The position numbers and the translations under genes are program-made. A stretch of 64,000 nucleotides of DNA from an uncultured Dehalococcoidia bacterium (GTDB lineage: Bacteria; Chloroflexota; Dehalococcoidia; Lucifugimonadales; UBA1123): positions 310,001 through 374,000 of the forward strand of contig CATOSI010000001.1 in NCBI GenBank assembly GCA_951812505.1, read 5' to 3'. Positions 8,210 to 14,988 of this stretch are shown here, in pieces; the first letter of the stretch is position 1, and every line of letters starts with the position of its first letter. The notes under the pieces were generated by a model. It was not told where the DNA came from. It did no database searches and worked only from the letters and a program-made list of their open reading frames with translations.

Positions 8210-9355
8210 TTACCTATCCTGCACCGACCCATCAAACCCAATCGGCGTATCCAGAACCTTCGGACTCTCCGGCTGCGACAGCGCCGCCTCGTTCAACTCG
8301 ATTCCAAGGCCGGGTCCGTCCGGTACCATCAGATAGCCGTCCACCAACTCCAGCGGATTCACCAGCAGGTCGCTCTTCGGAGGCTCCGACTCCCCCGTGT
8401 ACTCCTGCAAGGCGAAGTTCGGAATGCAGGCGTCCAGCTGTACGCACGCCGCCGTGCTGACTGGCGACAGCGGGTTGTGCGGAATCACCTTCACGTGGTG
8501 AGCCTCAGCCATCGCCGATACCTTCTTGCATCCCGACAGACCTCCGCACAGGCACAGGTCGGGACGCACGTATGACGCCGCCTTCGCTTCCAATAGCTGC
8601 TGGTACTCGAATATCGTCGTGAACCGCTCACCAGTCGCTATCGGAATGTTGCACTGCGCCGCGACGTCCCCCATGATAGCCGGGCTGTCCGGCAGCATCG
8701 GGTCCTCATAGAAGAACGGGCTGAACTGTTCTAGCCGCCGACCCAGCCAGATACTCTCCGCCGGCGCCATCTGCCGGTGTATCTCCACGCACAGGTCAAC
8801 GCCTGGCCCTACCGCCTCACGCACCGCGCCCACTCGCTGCACCGCCTCATCCGCCAATTCGCTGTAAGACCTGTGCAGGTAGAAGTCCCTTGGGAACGGC
8901 GAGAAGCGCACCGCCGTGAATCCCTCTTTGGCTGCCTTCAGCGCGTCCTGTGCCAGACCCTCCGCCGTGTCGTTGTCCCCAGGCGCGCCCACGTGCATGT
9001 AGCAGCGAACCCGGTCGCGCGTCTTGCCGCCCATCAGATCGTATATAGGAACATCCAGACGCTTGCCCTTGATGTCCCATAGCGCGATGTCAATCGCCGA
9101 CAGCGCGCCCTGGACTACCGATCCCATGAAGTGCGAACTCCGATAAAGCCACTGGTAATGATGCTCTATCAGGTTGGGATCCTTGCCCAGCAGATACGGC
9201 TCCATCGTCTCGACCATCGTCTTCGTGGGCCGTTGCCAGCCATGAACGCCGCCCTCGCCGATGCCCACCGTCCCATCCTCGCAATGTATCTGTATAAGCA
9301 GCCATCGGTCCCAGAGAAGCGTCTCAACCTTCTCGATCTTAGTTGGCTTGGGCAT
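8210..9355 (-). CDS. Enolase-superfamily dehydratase, galactonate/mannonate-dehydratase-like
   Basis: A 381-residue member of a different subgroup from its two neighbours. Metal ligands fit the Glu in LCVEIHRQ, the Glu in FFYEDPM and the Glu in IATGERF; the general acid/base is probably the His in VIPHNPLSP. The position of the usual KxK motif reads AVRFSPFP, without lysine, as in galactonate/gluconate/mannonate dehydratase-type members. The stop lies only six bases from the converging paralog's stop. Downstream enzymes could be the keto-deoxy acid-cleaving lyase-type gene at 9483, which lies upstream in the same orientation. Substrate is uncertain. Confidence 0.8.
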   Translation of the reverse strand: MPKPTKIEKVETLLWDRWLLIQIHCEDGTVGIGEGGVHGWQRPTKTMVETMEPYLLGKDPNLIEHHYQWLYRSSHFMGSVVQGALSAIDIALWDIKGKRLDVPIYDLMGGKTRDRVRCYMHVGAPGDNDTAEGLAQDALKAAKEGFTAVRFSPFPRDFYLHRSYSELADEAVQRVGAVREAVGPGVDLCVEIHRQMAPAESIWLGRRLEQFSPFFYEDPMLPDSPAIMGDVAAQCNIPIATGERFTTIFEYQQLLEAKAASYVRPDLCLCGGLSGCKKVSAMAEAHHVKVIPHNPLSPVSTAACVQLDACIPNFALQEYTGESEPPKSDLLVNPLELVDGYLMVPDGPGLGIELNEAALSQPESPKVLDTPIGFDGSVQDR

Positions 9356-9422
9356 CGTCGCTCCTCCTGGGACAGCTTGCAGGCGCTAGGCGTCTGGCTT
9401 GAGTCGTCATTCACAATTGTAG

Positions 9423-9443
9423 GGGCGACCCTTGTGGTCGCCC
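9423..9443. terminator. GGGCGACC hairpin between lyase-type gene and dehydratase
   Basis: GGGCGACC (9423-9430) and GGTCGCCC (9436-9443) form a perfect 8-base stem around CTTGT. It lies 40 bases after the stop of the minus-strand lyase-type gene and 68 bases before the start of the next. This phrase (GTAGGGGCGACC..GGTCGCCC) is of the repetitive intergenic kind, so it may be a dispersed repeat acting as terminator. Confidence 0.5.
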
Positions 9444-9482
9444 TTCAACCCTTCAATGCGCTGAAAGAAATCAGCACTATCC

Positions 9483-10343
9483 TCAATTCAGAAACTGGTC
9501 AATCCATTCATCGTATTCGTTCAGCCGCGTCACCTGCGCCATCAGACCGGCGGACGCGATGCTGTCATCCAGGTCGGATGGCGGAACGCCGTCGCGCAAT
9601 GCCTTGAGCGTGTCGTATGTCGCCTTGACCGCCGCCATGAATGGCATATGACCCTGGAGCGCGATTCGCACGCCCTGCGAGCCGAGGTATGCCCTGTCGT
9701 TCAGGTCGGGACTCGCTCCACCCAGAAGTATCGGGATGCCTACTTCGGAGTTCAGTGCCTCTAACTCGGCCTTCGCGCTGATGCCGGTCATGAACAGGGC
9801 ATCCACTCCGACGGCCTCGTACGCCTTGGCTCTGCGTATGCCTTCCTCGATACCCTCTATGCCGATTGCGCTGGACCTGCCCGCCACGACCAGCGTGGGG
9901 TCCTGCCGGCCGGACAGCGCGGCTTTCATCTTGCCGACCCCCTCTTCAAGTGATATGAGGCTCTGAGCAGCTTGTCCGAACGGCCTGGGCAGCAGCGTGT
10001 CTTCTATCGTCAGCGCGGCTACTCCGGACGTTTCAAGCTCTTCCACAGTGCGCCTCACGTTGAGCGCGTTGCCGTACCCATGATCCGCGTCCACCATGAG
10101 AGGGAGCGTTCCGGCCCGGCATATCCGGTGAATCTGCTGGGCAAATTCCGAAAGTGTCAAGACGATGTAATCGGGAGCGCCCAGAACGGTTGCGGAGGCG
10201 ATTGAGCCCGCGAACATCATTACCTCGAAGCCGAGATCTTCCGCTATGCGCGCCGAGATGGGATCGTAAACCGACGCCGGATGTTTACACTCCTCGCCTT
10301 CCAGAATCGCTCTGTATCGCTCACGTCGTTCGGTCAGGTTCAC
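9483..10343 (-). CDS. Isocitrate lyase/PEP mutase superfamily, oxaloacetate decarboxylase-like
   Basis: About 286 residues. The open frame reaches 10535, but a GTG at 10343 has GGAGG six bases upstream and begins (V/M)NLTERRERYRAILEGEE, the expected family N-terminus. The core VDADHGYGNALNVRRTVEEL and AALTIEDTLLP blocks closely resemble the PA4872-type oxaloacetate decarboxylase branch of the superfamily rather than true isocitrate lyases, which carry KKCGH. These enzymes bind Mg2+ and cleave or decarboxylate 2-oxo acids. Role here might be processing of keto acids made by the neighbouring dehydratases; this is inference. Confidence 0.75.
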   Translation of the reverse strand: MNLTERRERYRAILEGEECKHPASVYDPISARIAEDLGFEVMMFAGSIASATVLGAPDYIVLTLSEFAQQIHRICRAGTLPLMVDADHGYGNALNVRRTVEELETSGVAALTIEDTLLPRPFGQAAQSLISLEEGVGKMKAALSGRQDPTLVVAGRSSAIGIEGIEEGIRRAKAYEAVGVDALFMTGISAKAELEALNSEVGIPILLGGASPDLNDRAYLGSQGVRIALQGHMPFMAAVKATYDTLKALRDGVPPSDLDDSIASAGLMAQVTRLNEYDEWIDQFLN

Positions 10344-10435
10344 CTTGGGCCTCCATTGCTGCCGGGAGTTGGCGCCCGACATGGTGTATCTCAGGATTTG
10401 AGCAGGTCTGGGGTCGCCCGTCGAATTCGCGTCAT

Positions 10436-10870
10436 TTACGCTGCGACCGGCGCTATACAGTAGAAATCGCTGCTGTCGAGCAGGAGTTGTATTACCTCGG
10501 GAGACGTGTTTCGGGGGAACTGTGTCATAGCCCACCTTTGTCCGATAAACTCGCTGATTTGAGCGGCGTCCATCGGTTCGTTGCCATGCGCCAACAGAAC
10601 TCGGAAGATAGTCTCCTTGAGCGGTGTGTCGGGTAGCAGGAAGTCCGGCGCCTGGGAACAGTGTGCGAGTATCTGGTCGAAGAAGTCTTGCGAGTCGGCG
10701 TGTATGGTAGAGTCTTCGTCAAGCCCCTGCTGGCACATGTAACACTGTCTGCTGGCGACCAGCACAGGCAGGGACCGCCCTGTCGAGTCGGCCATTGCGG
10801 GGTCTATGAAATACTTTGCGAATGTTGGCTGCTGATCGGAACTCCCGGTTGTCTGCACATTCTCAATCAT
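10436..10870 (-). CDS. Small protein of unknown function with a CxxC pair
   Basis: 144 residues beginning MIENVQTTGSSDQQPTFAK. Its ATG overlaps the stop codon of moeA in a TAATG arrangement, so the two are almost certainly translationally coupled. The visible features are one Cys pair (CYMCQQG, about residue 43-46), an acidic helical middle (DSQDFFDQILAHC) and a helical C-terminal half (DAAQISEFIGQRW). No signal peptide or membrane segment. I do not recognise the family. Coupling to moeA suggests a link to molybdenum-cofactor insertion or a molybdoenzyme, which is only inference. Confidence 0.6.
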   Translation of the reverse strand: MIENVQTTGSSDQQPTFAKYFIDPAMADSTGRSLPVLVASRQCYMCQQGLDEDSTIHADSQDFFDQILAHCSQAPDFLLPDTPLKETIFRVLLAHGNEPMDAAQISEFIGQRWAMTQFPRNTSPEVIQLLLDSSDFYCIAPVAA

Positions 10871-12171
10871 TAAAAAACATCCTCGGGCCAATCCAACATC
10901 TGCACCTCGACGGTCTCCCCAGCCTCTTTGACTGATAAATCTTCGGGACAGACGGCCAGCCCATTCGCGCCGGCCATCGAGGTTAGTAGATTGGAACTCT
11001 GATTGCCTGTCAATTTGGCGTGGTAGTCGCCGTTCTGTTTCGATATTACGGCGCGAGCGTAAACACGCCGACCGTCGGTATTGTATATCGGCTCGTCAAG
11101 TATGGCCTGAATTCGAGGCTTCAGATATCCGGTTTTGCCCATCATCTTGTGAATCGCGGCACGCCCGAACTGCTCGAAGGCAACCATCGCGCTCACCGGA
11201 TTTCCCGGCAGACCGAGGTGTGGGACCTGGCGATCCCCCCCGGCATTCAGCACGCCGAACGCGAGCGGCTTGGCAGGGCGCATCCGAACCGACCAGAAGG
11301 CGATCCTGCCGTGGTCGGCCAGAACATCCTTGACCATGTCGTAGTCACCCTTGGAAACGCCCGCCGAGGTTATCAGCATGTCCGCTTCCAGACCCTCACG
11401 AAGTTTCGTATTCATGGAGTCGAGATTGTCGCGGGCGATGCCCAGCAGCTTTGGAACTCCGCCATAACGCAGCACGCTAGCCGCGACCGAGTAGCTGTTT
11501 GCGTCGTATATCTTTCCTTCGGAGTATGCATCGCCCGCATTCAGCAGTTCGTCTCCGGTGGAGAGAATCGCCACTACCGGCCTTCGCACTACTTTGACCT
11601 TGCCGAATCCGAGTGACGCCAAAACCCCGATCTCCGAAGGACGGAGAACTGTACCGGCAGATAGCACACGCGTGTTCTCGCGCACATCCTGCCCGGCCGG
11701 TCGGATATCCGAACCCAATGGCGCGGCTATCTTGATGCCTATTTCGGTAATGTCGTGTCCCGAGTTTCTGCGCTCAATCTCGTCAGTCTCCTCGAATGGG
11801 ACTACCGAGTCAGCGCCGGGAGGTATGGGTGCGCCAGTCATAATTCGGACTGCCGTTCCCGGTTCCACACTTGTACTGGGCAACTCGCCCGCGGCAACAG
11901 CCCCAACCACTCTGAGCGTCATGGGCGACTCTTCCGTGGCATTTGCAACGCTCGCTGCCTGAATTGCGTAGCCGTCCATCGCAGAGTTGTCCAGCGGCGG
12001 GATGTCGTGAGCGGAAACCGCGTCCTCGGCGAGTATCTGTCCGAGGGCGTCGAGGAGCGGCGTTTCCTCAGCCTCCAGGACATGGAAGTGGCCGAGGATG
12101 CGTTCCAAGGCGTCCTCTACGCTGAGCATGGCTTCGTCGTGATGTCTGTGTCCGTGTTCGTGGCGGTTCAC
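10870..12171 (-). CDS. moeA: Molybdopterin molybdenumtransferase MoeA
   Basis: Encodes about 433 residues (MoeA is usually 400-420) that insert molybdate into adenylylated molybdopterin. Diagnostic blocks: DIPPLDNSAMDGYAI (about residues 55-69), ILSTGDEL (about 203-210), SAGVSKGDYDMVKDVL (about 267-282) and LGLPGNPVSAMVAFE (about 322-336). The first fifteen residues are His-rich (MNRHEHGHRHHDEAM) and absent from most MoeA proteins; a start at the internal Met15 (12129) would remove them. It sits 25 bases after the short acyl-CoA dehydrogenase and overlaps the small Cys-pair gene. No other cofactor gene is in the window. Confidence 0.88.
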   Translation of the reverse strand: MNRHEHGHRHHDEAMLSVEDALERILGHFHVLEAEETPLLDALGQILAEDAVSAHDIPPLDNSAMDGYAIQAASVANATEESPMTLRVVGAVAAGELPSTSVEPGTAVRIMTGAPIPPGADSVVPFEETDEIERRNSGHDITEIGIKIAAPLGSDIRPAGQDVRENTRVLSAGTVLRPSEIGVLASLGFGKVKVVRRPVVAILSTGDELLNAGDAYSEGKIYDANSYSVAASVLRYGGVPKLLGIARDNLDSMNTKLREGLEADMLITSAGVSKGDYDMVKDVLADHGRIAFWSVRMRPAKPLAFGVLNAGGDRQVPHLGLPGNPVSAMVAFEQFGRAAIHKMMGKTGYLKPRIQAILDEPIYNTDGRRVYARAVISKQNGDYHAKLTGNQSSNLLTSMAGANGLAVCPEDLSVKEAGETVEVQMLDWPEDVF

Positions 12172-12195
12172 GGTGCGTCTCCGAATTTCAGGGAC

Positions 12196-13014
12196 TTACT
12201 GGTCGTTACGCTGATCGCGCAGGTATTGGTAAATGCTCTCTATGGTGCCATCCTCGCTTATTCGGAAGGCCACTCCACCGCGCTCGGCCTCGATAACGGA
12301 CATCGCAATTTCCCATCCCTGGTACGGTGGCCCGACGCGGCAGTTGTCCGGCACGAACACGTTGTCGAATTTGACCCTGCGCTCGCTTCCCATAAGTATT
12401 CGCATGTTTCGTATCTCGATTCCGGGGCTGTTGGCATCAACCATGAAAACGCCGAGATTGGCGCGTCGGGGTCTGTCGCGGCCTGTATTAGCGAGGGTGA
12501 TCAGGTAGTCGGGATCGAAGCGACCGGTGATAAACGCTTTCTCCCCATTGATTATCCAGCCACCTTCTTCCGGGACAGCGTAAGTGCTTACGGAGGCAAA
12601 GTCCGAGCCTGATCCCGGCTCGTTAAAGCACTGCCATGTTATGGACTCGCCCTTGAGACAAGCCGGAATGAAGCGCTCCTTCTGCTCTTCGGTCCCCCAG
12701 ACCATCATGGCGGGTACCCAGCGATTATTGTCGCCCATGCTTGGAAGGGGCATTCGCCGCATTTCCTCCATGAGAACTACATCCAGGCCGGAGGTCAGTC
12801 CGCCCCCGCCCAGTTCCCTGGGCCATGAGGGCGCCAGCCAGCCTTTCTCGCCCAGAAGTCGCCTGAATTCCTTAACTTTCTCCTGATTTTCGGCGTCGAG
12901 AGGGCTGCCGTCTGGCGGAATTTTCAGATCTCTTGGGAAGTGCTGAATCAGCCAGGCGCGTACCGCCGCGCGGAATTCCTGCTGCTGTTGTGTATACGGA
13001 GATCTGAAGTCCAA
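12196..13014 (-). CDS. Acyl-CoA dehydrogenase, C-terminally short
   Basis: Starts best at a TTG (13014) with AAAGGGG seven bases upstream, giving (L/M)DFRSPYTQQQQEFRAAVRA, which aligns with the neighbouring full-length paralog. Only 272 residues, against about 380-410 for the family. The N-terminal helical domain and middle beta domain are present, with the FAD/substrate motifs TWQCFNEPGSGSDFASV and the beta-domain GEKAFITG. The C-terminal helical domain, which completes the flavin site and tetramer, ends after SVIEAERGGVAFR. Such truncation probably abolishes dehydrogenase function unless it pairs with another subunit; the stop is 25 bases from moeA. Confidence 0.72.
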   Translation of the reverse strand: MDFRSPYTQQQQEFRAAVRAWLIQHFPRDLKIPPDGSPLDAENQEKVKEFRRLLGEKGWLAPSWPRELGGGGLTSGLDVVLMEEMRRMPLPSMGDNNRWVPAMMVWGTEEQKERFIPACLKGESITWQCFNEPGSGSDFASVSTYAVPEEGGWIINGEKAFITGRFDPDYLITLANTGRDRPRRANLGVFMVDANSPGIEIRNMRILMGSERRVKFDNVFVPDNCRVGPPYQGWEIAMSVIEAERGGVAFRISEDGTIESIYQYLRDQRNDQ

Positions 13015-13138
13015 ACTATTCCCCTTTGACTGCTTCGGTCTGGCTGTACCGAGGCTGTATTGTGACCGGCGAGAAACGGCCTGCATGAATTTTCGACAAC
13101 AGACACCATTATAGTAGAACGCGTTCCAAGAATAAAAT

Positions 13139-13170
13139 CAGGGCCTTCCCGTGTGTCTGAGAAGACCCTG
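13139..13170 (-). terminator. Hairpin after the full-length acyl-CoA dehydrogenase
   Basis: On the minus strand CAGGGTCTTC (13170-13161) pairs with GAAGGCCCTG (13148-13139), one mismatch, followed by ATTTTATT. It lies 30 bases after the stop at 13201, fitting an intrinsic terminator. Confidence 0.6.
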
Positions 13171-13200
13171 ATTCGATTTCTGTGGACTATACGGCGAAGG

Positions 13201-14424
13201 CTAAACGCCGCCGACTCCGGCTGTGGAAGGAGTGGCAGCGGCGCGCTCGCGCGTCCTGCTGATGCCAATTCTGCGGGAGATGATGACCTTCTGAATCTCC
13301 ACGGTGCCCGCTGGGTGAGCGCCTACCAGGCTTCCGCGCTGATACACCTCAGGCTCCCCGCCAAACGGTGCGCGAGGCTCCTCAGTCCCGCACAGGCTGT
13401 ACATGCCCATGATGTCTCTTGCGCGGTCCGCGTTCTTGATCTTGTAGAGCTTGCCGAACATCGAGGTCTGCGAGCCGTGGTACGTCATTTCCTGCCGAGA
13501 CTGGTACATCCCGTAGTTGCGCAGGTTGAGCAGGCCGTGGACATGGGAGTCAATGTACGCCGACGCCGCTTCCTGGGCCACTATGGGGTCGTCGCCCAGC
13601 ATTCCGCCGTTTCGCTTGGTGTTCTGAACAAAGCTCAGAAGATTCTCCATCGCCTCGTCTTGCGGATAGGCCTGCCCGCGTCCACCGTGCTCGACCTCGA
13701 GGGTGGTCTGGGTTACCTGCCAGCCCTGGTGGTCGCCACCGATGAGGTGGTCGCCCGGAACGCGAACGTTATCGAAGAAGAAAACGCTCTGGTCGTCGCC
13801 GGAGAGCAGGTTCATGCGCTCCTGGGTAAGACCTTCGGACGGGAAGGGGACCATGAAATAGCCGAGATTGCGGTGGCGGGGAGCGTCGGGATCGGTCATG
13901 AACGGGCCGAAAAGGAAATCGGGTTCCTCCACGCCGCTGATCCATATCTTCTGTCCGTTGAGGATGAAGTCGTCGCCGTCGCGGACGGCGCGGCTCTGAA
14001 GCGAGGCGAGGTCTGAACCGGCGTTAGGCTCGGAGAAGTTCTGGAACGCCACCTTCTCTGCGCTGAGCAGTGGCTTCAGGAACTGGTCCTTCTGGGAGTC
14101 ATCCGCCCACACGAGCAGGGTGGGGAATACGAGGCTGTTGGTGAACCCGGGAACGACGCGCGCGCGCCTGAACTCTTCCTGGATGATGGTCTCGTGCTCT
14201 CCAGTAAGTCCGCCTCCACCGTATTCCTTAGGATAGGTGGGATAGAGCCAACCCTTTTCGGCGATGACCTTGTGCATGTCGCGCCAGAACCAGTACTGCT
14301 TATCCGAAAGCTCAATACGGTCAACGGGCGCTCTCATGTCGTCAGGGATATTCTCATCCAGCCAGGACCGTACCTCTTGGCGAAATTCTTCCTGGTCTTC
14401 TGTATAAGTGTAGGCGAAATCCAT
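13201..14424 (-). CDS. Acyl-CoA dehydrogenase family protein
   Basis: 407 residues from an ATG at 14424, which has AGGAGG eight bases upstream; the frame extends to 14481 without better support. The usual three domains are complete: helical N-terminus (MDFAYTYTEDQEEFRQEVRS), beta domain with AFQNFSEPNAGSDLASLQSR and NGQKIWISG, and C-terminal helices ending GTVEIQKVIISRRIG, the segment that usually closes the family. Its C-terminus shows what the short neighbour lacks. The FAD-dependent alpha,beta oxidation of an acyl-CoA is the family reaction; chain length cannot be told. It is separated from the short paralog by a terminator-like hairpin. Confidence 0.85.
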   Translation of the reverse strand: MDFAYTYTEDQEEFRQEVRSWLDENIPDDMRAPVDRIELSDKQYWFWRDMHKVIAEKGWLYPTYPKEYGGGGLTGEHETIIQEEFRRARVVPGFTNSLVFPTLLVWADDSQKDQFLKPLLSAEKVAFQNFSEPNAGSDLASLQSRAVRDGDDFILNGQKIWISGVEEPDFLFGPFMTDPDAPRHRNLGYFMVPFPSEGLTQERMNLLSGDDQSVFFFDNVRVPGDHLIGGDHQGWQVTQTTLEVEHGGRGQAYPQDEAMENLLSFVQNTKRNGGMLGDDPIVAQEAASAYIDSHVHGLLNLRNYGMYQSRQEMTYHGSQTSMFGKLYKIKNADRARDIMGMYSLCGTEEPRAPFGGEPEVYQRGSLVGAHPAGTVEIQKVIISRRIGISRTRERAAATPSTAGVGGV

Positions 14425-14484
14425 CTGGTTGGCCTCCTGATAGTCGTCTGTCATTCTGAAAAAAGGGCGCACCTGGCGCACCGT

Positions 14485-14604
14485 TCAACATGCTTTCCAA
14501 ATGTTATGGTGTCCGTGCGTTTCTGTCAACCGTTAATCGAACTTGGTCAGCGCCTTCACAACGTCGGCGCCGGACAAATTCCGGTGGGCCGACTTACTGT
14601 CCAT
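14485..14604 (-). pseudogene. Second HicA-like remnant
   Basis: On the minus strand an ATG at 14604 opens MDSKSAHRNLSGADVVKALT, KFD, then TAA (14535-14533), then RLTETHGHHNIWKAC and TGA. HicA proteins begin with a very similar LSGAEVVKAL-x-K-x-GF-x-x-x-R-x-GSHH pattern, so TAA seems to replace a Tyr/Phe codon and the domain is cut off after the GSH-like position. It is only 40 codons long, so the match is suggestive. It lies in the divergent gap upstream of the acyl-CoA dehydrogenase. Confidence 0.45.
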
Positions 14605-14710
14605 ATATTCTGATTTATAAAGCCACTGGTGGCGACAGGTGGCCTAACTGGTGGGCAACAGGTGATTAGAACACCAGAGATTAACCAGAGAACGCCAGAG
14701 TTTAGCTATG

Positions 14711-14855
14711 GGAAAACTTTTTCATGAGCCCAAAGTTCCGATTGTATAATTTCGTATTTATGTATGTGGACATTCAAAGTCATCGGTACTCGGCGCTCCA
14801 TCTTTAGTTTGTATGTTCGCATTATAGCGCATATGGGATGTAAATGTGTAGTTCT
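14711..14855 (+). repeat. Left copy of a degenerate inverted repeat flanking the duplicated-domain gene
   Basis: Contains CCCAAAGTTCCGATTGTATA, TTTCGTATTTATGTATGTG, CATCGG and ATATGGGATGTAAATGTGTA followed by GTTCT in order. The reverse complement of 17109-17244 holds the same phrases in the same order with scattered changes. Confidence 0.65.
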
Positions 14856-14988
14856 ACCTGGATTTACAAGACATGGTCTGAGTGCTATAAACGGCCTGGA
14901 CTCGGACCATTCGGTGATAAAGGGTTGAGTGTTCCGGTTTCTATGCGCCTTTTATCAGAGAGTGGGAGAGTTGGGCAGTATTAGCAAA

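Larger units (their letters stand above)
14425..14988. other. Repeat-rich divergent intergenic region
   Basis: Holds the HicA-like remnant at its left end, then a TGGTGGCGACAGGTGGC-type G-rich phrase, then the left arm of a degenerate inverted repeat (14711-14855) and a 38-base phrase (14861-14898) that recurs in direct orientation at 17473. No intact gene is seen. The promoters of both flanking genes must lie here, but I found no convincing -35/-10 pair. Confidence 0.5.
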
